Under the pieces are notes generated by a model that was not told the DNA's origin, made no database searches, and saw only the letters and a list, made by a program, of their open reading frames with translations. A program made the position numbers and the translations under genes. Positions 1 through 10,018 of a stretch of 64,000 nt of DNA are shown in pieces. This DNA comes from Schizochytrium sp. TIO01 (lineage: Eukaryota; Sar; Bigyra; Thraustochytrida; Thraustochytriidae), in contig SMSO01000037.1 of assembly GCA_004764695.1 (NCBI GenBank), positions 4,338,337 to 4,402,336 of the forward strand, given 5' to 3'. The stretch's first letter is position 1. The number at the start of each line of letters is the position of its first letter.

Positions 1-688
1 TCTAAGAGGTATTGTCTAGCGCTTGCTACAGATAACCGAAAAGTTATTAGCACATCTACCACATAAGGTTCATAATTTCTAAAACATTAAGTATATGAGG
101 TATTTTGGCCCCAACACATCTACAAAATAATTTCAGAAAAGACAATTGCTCAATTTACTTTCTTGAAGTTCCAAATAGCTCACAAATAATTGTGCGCCTT
201 GATATATAGATTCAATACAAGAGAAACAGTTTGGAGTATCTAGAGGTACTTTGATTTAGGTGGAGGTAATACTGTATATATGCCCTTGAACGTAAAAGGA
301 GTAAAATGGTATCATTGGATTTGTTTGGCGTACAAATGTCTTCAGTGAGGCTTTACCACGATTTAAGTCCCAGAATACAGGTCAAGGTCTGTTTACCACA
401 ATTGCAATCTCAATTTTTCGCAAAATTCAGAGCTTTCCCGATGTTTGGCTAATTATAGTGTTGATGGACATGTTCTATCTTGAGATTTCACAGACTTCAT
501 TTTAACAAATTGAGTTAAAGGATAACTTGATGTCAAAACACAAGGCTGGGATCATACCCTTCGAGAATGAGGTGAGGAAATAATCAAAGGCCAGGCAATA
601 CCCCAGCACTTATAACGTAATAATACTGTTGATGAGACTGTTCAACAGTGGATGTATCCAAGAGTTAAATAGGATTGGCAATCAAACG
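1..688. other. Intergenic, AT-rich, no gene seen
   Basis: No ORF with recognisable protein character on either strand. The right part is the 3' flank of the minus-strand DNAAF11 gene. No RNA gene or repeat array was recognised. Confidence 0.6.
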
Positions 689-2044
689 TCAATCTTCATC
701 CTCGTCATCCAGGGCAGGGAGATGCAAGGCAGCTTCTCTACGAGCTTGTGCTTTAACCGATGCTGGGGCAGTGGACGCTTCCCGAATAGCATGGTTTGCA
801 ACATCCGACGATTTAGAGGCTAGATTTGGATTCTCCTTTCCTTTGTAAATAGTGCGAAAATCAACAGCGTGACTTAACATAGCTTCGGCTCGCTTCTGCG
901 GCTGTTTTGAAAGGTGCCTAGTTCGTCCCTGATTAGCCCTGGTGTTTTCATCGGCCTTGCCTTTCTGTTGGGCAAGAGTCCCTGACGATGGTGGGGCCAA
1001 AGTTAGATCTGCATTAGGTGATAGTTTTGGCATAGTGACCTTGAGCTCGCCTGTCGCCTTGGATCTCTCACACTTTGCATCATCAGCCCGAACTTCCTCA
1101 AACGCTCCACCAGGAAATCCGAGGCGAAGGGTCTTGTCTCTAAAGATTACTTCTACAAACCTTGGATAAACCTGGCAATCAATCAGGGAGGTATCTACGT
1201 AGCGTGGAAGCTGAACTCTAAGGTAATAATTTTCATTATCCTCCTCAAATGCGAAATCAAGCTCACCCTCGTTGCATTGACGGACCCTTCCATCGGGGAA
1301 AAATTGCTTTGTTCTTGCTTTTGCAACGGCTTCATAATGTTCTTTTTCGTAATTCCTTTCTTTAGGCATACGTGCCTTTTCCCGAGCCTCTTTCTCGGCC
1401 TTCTCCTCCGCCATTTCCCTATACATCTCAGTGCGAAGCTCTGGAGTATACGGAGCATGGTCACTAGTTGTTTCCTCATTTGAAGGTGCTTGCGCCTTTG
1501 TTTCCAATTCTTCACGAATGCGTTCCGCGAGTTCCCGTTTAACTTCTTCGAAGCGTTGTGTTGCGCGAATGCGGTCAGATTTTGTGATAGACATGCCATC
1601 AAGTTTAACCAGCTTAGGAAGGTGCATGATGATGAAATCCTTGTGTCCTTCCCAATCTGCGAAAGGGTTACCAACTACGTAAAGCTCTCGTAAATTTTTG
1701 TTGTATTGTAAATTTGCAATACTCTCTTCAAGTGCGGAGCATTGAACAAAGTTGAGCATAATGTCAAGCTTGTTGAGGAACTCACAAGAAGCTAACCCCT
1801 CAATTTTAGTAATGTTGTTCTGGGAGACGTTGAGATACTCCAGCTCCTTGAGATGCTGCAGATTCTCAAGTTTTCCAATAATATTGTTTTGTAAGTAGAG
1901 AATCTTGAGTTTTCTGCACAGGGTGCCAATGTTTTCAATTTTCTCAATCTCTAGCTGATGAAGTGCAATCTCCTCAAGATCTGCCATGGTACCCTCATTA
2001 TGTTCTGACTTTCGTCGGATCAGCTCAGCGTCGATGCGCACCAT
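689..2044 (-). CDS. DNAAF11: Dynein axonemal assembly factor 11 (LRRC6/tilB-like)
   Basis: Cytoplasmic factor needed to pre-assemble outer and inner dynein arms before transport into the cilium. The start was set at the ATG at 2044 because MVRIDAELIRRKSEHN aligns with the known N-terminus of the family (M-x(5)-DLIRR-x-AEHN). The in-frame extension upstream has no family similarity. The product is about 451 aa. LRRs of the SDS22-like type occupy residues 22-150 (LKILYLQNN, LEYLNVSQNNI, LRELYVVGNPFADW), followed by the LRR cap with VKLDG. A charged coiled coil spans about 155-245. A CS/p23-like domain lies at 262-341 and includes RYVDTSLIDCQVYP, a hallmark of the family. The C-terminus is basic and then ends in an acidic DDEDED tail. 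The gene is intronless and stops in TGA. Its presence implies a flagellated life stage. Confidence 0.93.
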   Translation of the reverse strand: MVRIDAELIRRKSEHNEGTMADLEEIALHQLEIEKIENIGTLCRKLKILYLQNNIIGKLENLQHLKELEYLNVSQNNITKIEGLASCEFLNKLDIMLNFVQCSALEESIANLQYNKNLRELYVVGNPFADWEGHKDFIIMHLPKLVKLDGMSITKSDRIRATQRFEEVKRELAERIREELETKAQAPSNEETTSDHAPYTPELRTEMYREMAEEKAEKEAREKARMPKERNYEKEHYEAVAKARTKQFFPDGRVRQCNEGELDFAFEEDNENYYLRVQLPRYVDTSLIDCQVYPRFVEVIFRDKTLRLGFPGGAFEEVRADDAKCERSKATGELKVTMPKLSPNADLTLAPPSSGTLAQQKGKADENTRANQGRTRHLSKQPQKRAEAMLSHAVDFRTIYKGKENPNLASKSSDVANHAIREASTAPASVKAQARREAALHLPALDDEDED

Positions 2045-3041
2045 TGTACCAGTCAGTGCACCCAAGCTAGTAAGCGACTCTGCCAGACTAAGAAGCACAG
2101 AGATACAAAGACGCGACAAGGGTTCTTGAACAAAGGACACGCGTGGTGAGCTGACCTAGATTAGCACGACCCCGAGCCCTCGCGACCGATATGCTGTTTA
2201 CTACCTAGCTCGTCTCACTATCCCCTAGTTGACTCTCTTCCTCCTCTTTCATTAGTTTTGACTGTTGCAATCATCTAGAAAGAGTCTATTTTTCCGTTTA
2301 CCTTCTGTTTTAAAAAGTAATAATTTCAAATTAAAAATAATAGTACTCATAAGAAATAATAACAAAGAATAATATAAATTAAATAATAGAAGCGGAACCC
2401 CTAGTAGTGTGCAGTCTTCTACCCTCTGAAAAGCCCTCAAGAAGTAGTATTCAGAAGAATGAGACGCTTCGAATACTGCGTAACTTACTTTGTGAAATAT
2501 ACAGGTCAACATAGCTGCACGATTACATTACTTTAAATATAAAAATTGGCTGGAATAGTGAAAAGATAGGTACCATTTGACTGCTAATCAATTTTTAAAC
2601 TAAAACTAAACACCAGAACCTAGCAGGAGTAGGAGTAGATACTTACATTCTTAGTACTTATCGGGATAGCAAGAATCAACCCTTCGAAGTATAGAAACGG
2701 ATCCTTTGAAACTGGGCAACATGCATATTACCTTCGGTTTGGATTGTATTCGAGCACCCAGCGCTAAGAAGATCTGCAAATACTGAGGGACGCATGCCTC
2801 AAGAGATTCATCAGTCTTCCCTAGTTAAACTTCCTTCGCGGAAAAGTGCTTCAATTTAAGTAATAGGTAGGGAGAACTGGGCTTTTGGGCAAAACAAGCA
2901 TACCGGACAAACCAGAACTCTTCTACAATAACTCTGCGAGCATATCTCAGTTTGTTTCTCTCGATGCAGCGGCCGAGGTTTTGCTCCAATGAGAGAAAAG
3001 TTAGCGAAAATAAATTAATTACGGAGCAGCACTCCGACAAG
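2045..3041. other. Divergent intergenic region
   Basis: Lies between the starts of DNAAF11 (-) and the receptor-like gene (+), so it should hold both promoters. It is AT-rich, especially at 2290-2400. An 86-codon minus-strand frame at 2252-2512 shows no protein character. No clear TATA box was assigned. Confidence 0.5.
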
Positions 3042-5870
3042 ATGTGGCGGAAACAATTTTTAGGCGTGCAACTGCGCGCGGGCTGTCACATATTATCAGC
3101 ACTGATCAAAACGATTCTGCTTATACAGTGCTGCGATATAAGTTTTATTCAGAAAGCAAATGCGATCGATGCAATGTGGAAACATTGCCTACACGGAACA
3201 TGCTTTCGTACGCTTGGACCGTTTGAATCCTATACGGAAATTGAAGAAAAATGTCTAAGCTTTGGAGGAAAGCTTTTCTCTGCCTCTGACCATCTCACTA
3301 TGACACACGTACAGGAAGTGTTTGAAAATGCCACGAAAGATGCTACCTCACCAATTCTGTTCGTCGGTGGTTTAATCGATCACGATGTTCCTGGTGGTTT
3401 ATCCTTTGATGACGGGGCAGAAACAAACGAAACATTTGTGAACGAGATGCTTCGAAACACTTCAACACTTGAGATTTCAGAAGGTTCTTGTCTCCGCTCA
3501 AAGAGAATATCAGATGATTTGTCTGACATTGCGTGGTTCGTTGAAAGCTGCAGCCCTCAGTCTGCAGCATACTCGGTGTGTAAGCATGACTCTCCTGAAT
3601 ACGGATTCTGTTATGAAGTCCGTTGGCAAGATGAACAGGATAGGCCCCGAAAAAAGGTACTTGAACCAGTGACGAAGTTTCCATTAGGTCACCCTAAACT
3701 ATCCAGAAAGGTTTGTGGAGGTGCAGACATTGCGTATATCCCTCCTACTGGTTTATGGTCAAAGGCTGGAGCTACAGACGAGAGTGCTGACACCTGTAAA
3801 TCTATTACAGGTGGGGAACTATTTTATGCTTATGGCTACCCTGAATATTCGAGCTCAAATACGGGATATTCGACAGATAATGCACTATCTATGTTTTTCG
3901 TCGTAGACACAGAGTATCGCGGCTATTTGGTTCTGACAATTGACAAACCACACGGCGTAGACTCAGACAGTGGGTATCTAGGACTAGAAATCAATAGCAC
4001 TGGAATGGAGACTTCCGATGTGATAGTAGAGCTACATGATGATCCTGCGATGGTAATATCTGGTGATGAGTGTACAGAAAACGATGTGAAGGGTAAAACC
4101 TACTCTAAGGACTGCTATGCATGGAATGGTTCAAACGGATCCTTCATTTGGAGATGGCATCCATGCTGCACAGATGGTATGGTCCTTGGTCGACTCCCGT
4201 CCTCAGAATTTGGTCTCTCACTAGAGATAGTTAAGAAGATAGGCCTGTCTAAGATGCTTCTTGGTAATTTCATACCAGATAAGTCAGACATTGAGCTTTT
4301 GGAAATCCCCTTTAGCAGTAGCTTAACAGTCTCTGGGTATGAGTGCCCTGCCTTTTGTAGTGCCATAAATAACTGTGGAGAGTGCTCGAATACTGAAGGT
4401 TGCGGATGGTGTCCAGAAACTGGCTGTGAAGCAACAGGGGCTAAAGGTGGTTGCTCATCGGGGTGGCTTGACATGGACTCAGACGGTTGCTGTGAAGACT
4501 GTGCGAATTCTACTTCTTGCGATGACTGTGTTGCAATTGATGGCTGCGGCTGGAACTGGAAAGACCGCACTTGCAAATCAGGTAACTCTTATTCCCGTCG
4601 CATGTGTAAAACCTCAACTTTCTTAGAAGATTACTTTGCATTTTCGGCAAGTGAGTGCACAACGAAGGCACCAACCATTTCACAATCTACTACGGAGTCA
4701 CCAACTATAAGTCCATCAATAACCCCAGCCCCATCAACAAGCAGTATTACGGATTTTTATTCTCTGACAGATGCTTCAAGTAATACTCCAAGTAATGCTC
4801 CAAGCGATGCTCCAAGTGATGCTCCAAGCGATGCTCCAAGCGATGCTCCAAGCCGAGGACGGAGTTTAGAACCGACGTTTCACCCTACCCTTACTCCTTC
4901 CGAAGGGACTACTAGCTGGACAAGTAGCCCAACCCAGGTTCCAATAGATAACAGAGATGATTCTGATGACGACGATACTGAGTATACGCCAAATAATACT
5001 GATATTGGTTCTGACCAGTACGATGCATCCTTGCCTTCGTCGTCGGATGGTGAAAATAAAAAGACATGGATATTACCCCTTGTAGGAAGCCTAGGTGGTC
5101 TCTTGGCTCTTGGTATACTTCTGCTAGCAGGGCGTGCATTTAAGCAACGCTGGGGACGACACGGCGGAGGAGCAGCTGAAAAGGTATTTGCAGCCGGGAT
5201 AGGAGGACCTACACTAACAGTATCATCAGTGGCCAATGTGTATAAGCAGTCAAACCCGATGTTTGATCATCTTAGCCTTGCTGATAGTGAATCAATTGAA
5301 TTACCGAAGAGAAGACGGTATCCTAAGAATGATCTTATCTGCGCTCTTCTGGCCCAAAAAGAAGAAGATCTACAATTTCGTTTGTATACAAATAATCCAG
5401 CTATTGCAATGCGCCTTTCAAAAGAAAGCAAATGCTTCGTCAAATGTACGGAAGATGATGGAGATATTTTAGATAGTATGGAACGCAGCGGAGCATTTGG
5501 CACACTCATGGACTTAGCTACTAGTGGCCGAACAAAACTGTCTAATTCTCGTGTAAAAACTCATTTACGAATTAAAAAACGTGATGAATGGACTAGGCAT
5601 GTAGATCCTGCATCTCAATCGGAGTTCTACTACAATGGGAAATTAAATGAAGTAATTCATAATAAAGCAGGTATTCGAGAGGCAGCGTCTTCTGCAAAAT
5701 CTGATGAAGTGGACCCCTTACGCTGGGAATTTGCGCCCGATGAGTTTGATGATTTTGAAAAAGTTATTGATGTTCTTGCAGGTGCAAATTGGATATTAAA
5801 AAAGGACTTACACTTGGATTACTACTCAAACCCAGAAACCAAGGAGAGAATGTGGATTGAAAATACATAA
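3042..5870 (+). CDS. Single-pass surface protein: lectin-like/PSI ectodomain, WW-like cytoplasmic tail
   Basis: Type I membrane protein of about 942 aa from the ATG at 3042. That start places a signal-peptide-like stretch at residues 1-40 (h-region LSALIKTILLIQCC). An ATG at 2964 would add 26 residues and bury it. Residues 49-181 resemble a C-type-lectin-like fold (CLHGTCFRTLG, SYTEIEEKCLSFGGKLFSA, then late Cys residues). Residues 345-395 carry a WRWHPCCTDGMVLG motif. Residues 435-522 are a double Cys-rich PSI/plexin-like module (CGECSNTEGCGWCPETGC; CDDCVAIDGCGWNW). A Ser/Thr/Pro stalk with APSD repeats (about 540-640) leads to a TM segment at 675-700. The cytoplasmic tail of about 240 aa contains two WW-like motifs (DEWTRHVDPASQSEFYYN; LDYYSNPETKERMW). 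The function is unknown. Adhesion or sensing is an inference from the architecture. Confidence 0.8.
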   Translation: MWRKQFLGVQLRAGCHILSALIKTILLIQCCDISFIQKANAIDAMWKHCLHGTCFRTLGPFESYTEIEEKCLSFGGKLFSASDHLTMTHVQEVFENATKDATSPILFVGGLIDHDVPGGLSFDDGAETNETFVNEMLRNTSTLEISEGSCLRSKRISDDLSDIAWFVESCSPQSAAYSVCKHDSPEYGFCYEVRWQDEQDRPRKKVLEPVTKFPLGHPKLSRKVCGGADIAYIPPTGLWSKAGATDESADTCKSITGGELFYAYGYPEYSSSNTGYSTDNALSMFFVVDTEYRGYLVLTIDKPHGVDSDSGYLGLEINSTGMETSDVIVELHDDPAMVISGDECTENDVKGKTYSKDCYAWNGSNGSFIWRWHPCCTDGMVLGRLPSSEFGLSLEIVKKIGLSKMLLGNFIPDKSDIELLEIPFSSSLTVSGYECPAFCSAINNCGECSNTEGCGWCPETGCEATGAKGGCSSGWLDMDSDGCCEDCANSTSCDDCVAIDGCGWNWKDRTCKSGNSYSRRMCKTSTFLEDYFAFSASECTTKAPTISQSTTESPTISPSITPAPSTSSITDFYSLTDASSNTPSNAPSDAPSDAPSDAPSDAPSRGRSLEPTFHPTLTPSEGTTSWTSSPTQVPIDNRDDSDDDDTEYTPNNTDIGSDQYDASLPSSSDGENKKTWILPLVGSLGGLLALGILLLAGRAFKQRWGRHGGGAAEKVFAAGIGGPTLTVSSVANVYKQSNPMFDHLSLADSESIELPKRRRYPKNDLICALLAQKEEDLQFRLYTNNPAIAMRLSKESKCFVKCTEDDGDILDSMERSGAFGTLMDLATSGRTKLSNSRVKTHLRIKKRDEWTRHVDPASQSEFYYNGKLNEVIHNKAGIREAASSAKSDEVDPLRWEFAPDEFDDFEKVIDVLAGANWILKKDLHLDYYSNPETKERMWIENT
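4788..4853 (+). repeat. Coding 12-bp minisatellite (APSD repeat)
   Basis: About five tandem 12-bp units of the type GATGCTCCAAGC, within the stalk of the surface protein. They encode SNAPSDAPSDAPSDAP. The units differ only at synonymous positions, so the stalk length is probably polymorphic. Confidence 0.85.
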
Positions 5871-6096
5871 ATAACTCTAACGAACAGTTTATGATTTCTC
5901 TCAGAACCCTGATAGCAAAAACCATTATCTTTCTTTTAGTCGAACAAAGTACAAAGAAATTAGGTTACATTGTCCAGTCTTACCAAACTCGTTTTCTTGT
6001 AAAATAGAAAAATAAAAAGCACACAGAAGAGGAGGAGGGATACACGTCTCACTAGTATATGCGGAATATTTAAGAGGTGATTGCCATCTGCGCAGT

Positions 6097-7152
6097 TCAC
6101 TTTCTTACGACCACACGTAATTTCGCACTTCTTGAGCGAGGGTTTTTCTCACACTCCGTAGTAGTTGCTTTAATCGCACCTCTGTGAAGAGCCATAAATT
6201 CTTTGTGAGACTTAAAAGACCTTTTCACTAAGCGGTCCTCAAGGCTATGAAAGGATATGATAGCAAGCACGCCGCCAGGGTTCAGTAAACCAGACGCATG
6301 CTCTAAAAATCTCTCAATGTGGTCGAGCTCGCCGTTCACAGCTATCCGAAGGGCCTGAAACGTCCTTGCTGCCGGATGCGATTTGGCTGATTTCCAGTCT
6401 ACCATTGGCGCAATAGCTTGGACAAGGTCATAGGTAGTGTCAATAGGAGTCTTCTTTCGAGCACGCACGATCTGTGCCGCAAGCCGGCGCCAGTTGCGCT
6501 CTTCGCCATAGTCACGGATTATGGTTTCTAAAAGTTTTTGAGGGCCATGGTTGACCAAAGTCCATGCATCGACTGAGGTGCTGGGATCCATGCGCATATC
6601 TAGCCGCCCTTCATTTCGGAAGCTAAATCCTCGAGCACCTTGATCAAGCTGCATTGAGGAAACGCCAAGGTCAAGTAGAATACCGTCTACTGGTAGAGGA
6701 ATATGTTCACGGAGACTTGTGTCAAAATCAGCAAAGTTGCCTGCCACGGCATGAAAGTTTGACCATTGTTCAAGACGTTTTTGTGCAATCTGAAGCGCAG
6801 CAGGGTCACGATCTACACCAAAGACTTCCAAATTAGTGCAAGCAATGTCGTCGTCAGAAAATCGTTTCAAAAGAGCTTCGCTATGGCCGCCAGCTCCCAG
6901 AGTACCATCCACGATAACAGCCTTTTCGCGCTGTCCGAGATTTTGAGCAAACACATCAACAATCTCATCTCTCAGAACACTAACATGTGGCACTGCTGCC
7001 TCTCTGGAAACTTCAGAACCACTTGAGAGCGCGCGTTTAGGAGTTGACGGTGCAATAACACTATTCCAATGGGTTTCGGCAATAGGCAATGAATGTTTCC
7101 GTGCTGCAACAAGCTGCAACAGTTTACTATAGCAGCGCATTGTCTTTGCCAT
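6097..7152 (-). CDS. METTL15: Organellar rRNA m4C methyltransferase (RsmH/MraW, METTL15-like)
   Basis: SAM-dependent N4-methyltransferase of the small-subunit rRNA decoding site (bacterial C1402; mitochondrial 12S counterpart). The ATG is at 7152; the codon before it is GTG. The product is 351 aa. Residues 1-50 are basic and hydroxylated, consistent with a mitochondrial presequence. The RsmH core follows: HVSVLRDEIVDVF at 56-68, SAM motif VDGTLGAGGHSEALL at 81-95, FGVDRDPAAL at 111-120, DGILLDLGVSSMQLD at 156-170, RGFSFRNEGRLDMRMD at 174-189, AARTFQALRIAVNGEL and FHSLEDRLVK later, and the RSAKLRVV terminus. The family's conserved motifs appear intact. It is divergent to the Aha1/LRR gene, with about 540 bp between the starts. 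The targeting signal and the METTL15 assignment are inferred; a plastid target is not supported. Confidence 0.95.
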   Translation of the reverse strand: MAKTMRCYSKLLQLVAARKHSLPIAETHWNSVIAPSTPKRALSSGSEVSREAAVPHVSVLRDEIVDVFAQNLGQREKAVIVDGTLGAGGHSEALLKRFSDDDIACTNLEVFGVDRDPAALQIAQKRLEQWSNFHAVAGNFADFDTSLREHIPLPVDGILLDLGVSSMQLDQGARGFSFRNEGRLDMRMDPSTSVDAWTLVNHGPQKLLETIIRDYGEERNWRRLAAQIVRARKKTPIDTTYDLVQAIAPMVDWKSAKSHPAARTFQALRIAVNGELDHIERFLEHASGLLNPGGVLAIISFHSLEDRLVKRSFKSHKEFMALHRGAIKATTTECEKNPRSRSAKLRVVVRK

Positions 7153-7694
7153 CACCAGGACATAGAACGGTTTTCAATTGTAAACGCGATGAGAGCGTTA
7201 TGGCGATTCAAAGCATTGAATTTCTATTCGAGTTCTCTTTCGTCACTAAAAACACCAATCACAGGCTACTACAATCATCCCATTAACTTTGATGCTCCTT
7301 CTCACCAGTCAGTAAGTACCTAGGTACAAGATGTAGGTAGTATTCTTAAGTTAAATCATAGTAGCAACTAGCTAAGAGAGCAATTAAAAAAAGAAAAAGA
7401 ACATTTAACTAACAAAGTTCAAAGGGGTACGTAGTGTTACCTACTCCTACCAGCCCAGTAAACCGTTGAGACTTCCATGGAAAACAAAATGCAACGCAGC
7501 ATTCATCTCCTTGGACTAGGTATTTTGCGCTTGCAGAGCCACAATACATGAACAAATTGGCAGGTGGAGTTCTTGGTTTGCCTGCTGTAGACAGAGCTTG
7601 CCCGTTTGTTTTGGGGAAAAGGCTTACATTTGCCGTGGAGCTTTCCTTCTGGGCTTTTTTGGACAATTTTTTTCATCTGTGAACAATAAGAAAG
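7153..7694. promoter_or_regulatory. Bidirectional promoter region
   Basis: A 542-bp spacer between two divergent starts. It contains a perfect 12-bp palindrome GTACCTAGGTAC at 7316-7327, an A-rich tract near 7385-7400 and TAGGTAG-type motifs that recur in other spacers. No TATA box was assigned. Promoter function is inferred only from gene orientation. Confidence 0.4.
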
Positions 7695-8879
7695 ATGACC
7701 AATGTCGATGATAAGCGAGTTGGCGAGTTTGTTGACCACCAACGTGTAGAAGATAGTACAGTGAAAACGACTCAGAGCTCCAAAAAAGCTGATTTTAGTT
7801 ATAGCGAGAAAGACTTGTTGCCGGAGGTAAATAAAGGCTTGCAATCACTGCTGCGCGATTTCTGTTTGGTACAAACAGACAGAGAGACCATTCATGTAAC
7901 ACTTGTTCGTGCGTATGGTGAGGCATTTGAGAGCTCTGCAAAGGTTCCAAAATATAATGGAGAAGCGCATCAAAAACTAGCATACTCTATCCGTGTCGAG
8001 GTGAGCTGGGCTGGGCGCATCTTTTTAGGAGATTCCACGCTTGGAAGTGCATCTGGAAAGGTCAAAATTGGAGAGATAGATTTCGAGAATATTTTCTGCT
8101 CTTCAGAATGGCAAGTGCAGACAAAGCTTGATATAGAATGCGTACCTGGTATGCCAAGTGGTGCTGCAGGAGTTCCCGTCCCAGATGCTTCTGAGGTCGA
8201 GGATCGATTACGCAGTTTAGTCCGTTGTCAAGGTGAAGCCAAACTTGTAGATAGCATTCAAGTCGCCTTAAAGCGAATGTTAGTCGATAAAGATTTTTCA
8301 TTCCTGAAAGGTCCTGTCAAAGATGTATCTAGCATCAATGGCAACAACCAGTATGGAGACGATAGCAATAATGTTATTTTGGTGGGAGATATTGAAACCA
8401 GTTCCTTCCCTACAGTACACGATGACTCCTTTGCGTCTTGCGACGACTTACGAAAGCAGCTTCTTGGGAAAGAGTTCCTACGCATCATTGACACAGAAGA
8501 TCTGGAATCGATCCGTGAGCCAGGCTGGAAATTGCGAATCTGCACCATTCATGATCGTGACATACCCGCCCTGTGTGAAAAGCTACGTTTGCATTCAAAA
8601 CTTAAAAGTTTGGATCTTTACTTTAATTACATCAGTGATGCAGGCATGGCTCTCCTTGCAGATGCACTCTTGCAACATAATGAACTGGAGCGGATAGACC
8701 TGCGGCGAAATCGCATAGGGGATCTTGGTGTTCAAGGGATTCTTGCACGTCTGGGGTCTGGGCAAATGAAGAGCCTGAAGGAAATCGACCTGCGGGAAAA
8801 TGAAGGAATCTCAAGTCTGGGTCATACCATGGTAAACGCTCTTGGGTTGATGAGACCTGAAATCAAAATTCATTTGTGA
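7695..8879 (+). CDS. Aha1 N-terminal-like domain fused to leucine-rich repeats
   Basis: A 394-aa soluble protein. Residues about 33-205 resemble the N-terminal domain of Aha1, the activator of the Hsp90 ATPase. Features in the right order are FSYSEKDLLPEVNKGLQ, YNGEAHQKLAYSIRVEVSW, SGKVKIGEID and the closing helix LVDSIQVALKRML. The similarity is by eye and moderate. Residues about 290-390 hold RNase-inhibitor-type LRRs (LKSLDLYFNYISDAGMALLADAL; LERIDLRRNRIGDLGVQGIL; LKEIDLRENEGISSLG). An Aha1_C/START domain, normally C-terminal, is absent and replaced by LRRs. A co-chaperone role, perhaps for an Hsp90 client class, is an inference. Start: ATG at 7695, closely preceded by in-frame stop-rich sequence. 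Confidence 0.72.
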   Translation: MTNVDDKRVGEFVDHQRVEDSTVKTTQSSKKADFSYSEKDLLPEVNKGLQSLLRDFCLVQTDRETIHVTLVRAYGEAFESSAKVPKYNGEAHQKLAYSIRVEVSWAGRIFLGDSTLGSASGKVKIGEIDFENIFCSSEWQVQTKLDIECVPGMPSGAAGVPVPDASEVEDRLRSLVRCQGEAKLVDSIQVALKRMLVDKDFSFLKGPVKDVSSINGNNQYGDDSNNVILVGDIETSSFPTVHDDSFASCDDLRKQLLGKEFLRIIDTEDLESIREPGWKLRICTIHDRDIPALCEKLRLHSKLKSLDLYFNYISDAGMALLADALLQHNELERIDLRRNRIGDLGVQGILARLGSGQMKSLKEIDLRENEGISSLGHTMVNALGLMRPEIKIHL

Positions 8880-9244
8880 TTCATCAGGTAATTGTGATGA
8901 AAAAATCGTTGCGTTGCATGATTCTTTAAACATTAATATTGAATAGCCATTCTGTCGCCTTCGCCAGCCAAGTTACTCCAGATAAAAAGCAAAGAACGAA
9001 GAAGAAGAAATAATAAAATAAGAGTCGTTCAAGTTTCATTTGATACCTGTTAGGATGAGTAGTTATAGGGGGGTGTATCAACCATGATAAATTAGATGGA
9101 ACGCCTGAATGTTTCTTACTGGGCTGCAAAGGCAATGCCAAGACATCCAGAGCTTCATTGATCGTCTATTAATTAAGCAGGAAAGTCTTCGGACGGATTT
9201 GGTGAGAGCGGGAAGGAGAGGCTAGAGTTATTGGGAGGTTGGAT
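8880..9244. other. Convergent 3' intergenic region
   Basis: Lies between the stops of the Aha1/LRR gene (+) and adenylate kinase (-). It contains a TTAAGCAG...GAAAGTCTTCGGAC element at 9173-9194 that recurs at 18341-18364. No gene is seen. Confidence 0.5.
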
Positions 9245-10018
9245 TTAAAGATTGAGCTTGGACTGGACAAGAGCCTTGAGGTCAGTATAAATAGCATCAC
9301 TACGGCGGTTCTGGCGAACAAGCTCAGGGTGGTTCTCGCCACTAAATGAGTACAGGGAGTCTTTCTCCTTGTAATGGTTGAGAAGGGGGAAGGTCAGGTC
9401 CATGTACATGTCAAGGCGGTGGCGGACCTTATCCGGCTCATCATCAGCGCGGCGGGTGAGAGGCTCTCCAGTCTCATCATCCTTGCCTTGCTCCTTGGGG
9501 GGGTTGAACGCATATGAGTACATACGGCCAGACGGCTGGTGAATCCAGCGATCACTGATACGCTCGATGATCTCATCGTGGGGGACCTCAAGGTTGAGAA
9601 CGTAGTCAATTGAGAACTCCGATTCCAGAGCCTTTGCCTGAGGCAAAGTACGCGGGAAGCCGTCGAGGAGAACCCGGCCCGACTCCTCAAGAATCTCGAG
9701 TTCGTGGAGAATAAGGCCGACCATGAGGTCGTCCGGGACCAAGTCTCCATTCGTGACAAAAGACTCAGCTTTCAGTCCAAGAGGAGTCTTCTTTTCCATA
9801 TGGGAACGAAGAAGATCACCGCTAGACAGGTGGATAAAGTCGAACTCCTTCTTGAGACGCTTGCTAATCGTACCTTTACCACCACCGGGAGGGCCGGTAA
9901 TGAGCACAACATGATGCTCAGCAGGGTTGTGGTTGAGCGTAAAGGCCCGCACCTGAGTACGCTGCAGATTGCGCATAGAAGTGAGGCCAAAAGCCCGGGC
10001 ACGAAGAGCAGCCTGCAT
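9245..10018 (-). CDS. Mitochondrial adenylate kinase (AK3/AK2-like, long form)
   Basis: Nucleoside-monophosphate kinase that transfers phosphate between NTP and AMP; 257 aa. Residues 1-30 are rich in R, A, L and S without acids (MQAALRARAFGLTSMRNLQR), as in a mitochondrial presequence. The core has the P-loop GPPGGGKGT (42-50), the AMP-site SSGDLLR (65-71), DGFPRT (119-124), and a long LID at 157-190 (DRWIHQPSGRMYSYAFNPP ... DDETGEPLTRRADD). Four-cysteine zinc ligands are absent from the LID, as in eukaryotic AK2/AK3. The DDETGEPL motif with DRWIHQPSGR fits AK3 (GTP:AMP) or AK2; specificity cannot be decided here. The ATG at 10018 is clear, and the gene is intronless. Confidence 0.94.
   Translation of the reverse strand: MQAALRARAFGLTSMRNLQRTQVRAFTLNHNPAEHHVVLITGPPGGGKGTISKRLKKEFDFIHLSSGDLLRSHMEKKTPLGLKAESFVTNGDLVPDDLMVGLILHELEILEESGRVLLDGFPRTLPQAKALESEFSIDYVLNLEVPHDEIIERISDRWIHQPSGRMYSYAFNPPKEQGKDDETGEPLTRRADDEPDKVRHRLDMYMDLTFPLLNHYKEKDSLYSFSGENHPELVRQNRRSDAIYTDLKALVQSKLNL

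Noticed and set aside
2252-2512. 86-codon minus-strand ORF
   Set aside because: Lies in an AT-rich divergent spacer. Composition is chance-like, with no domain.
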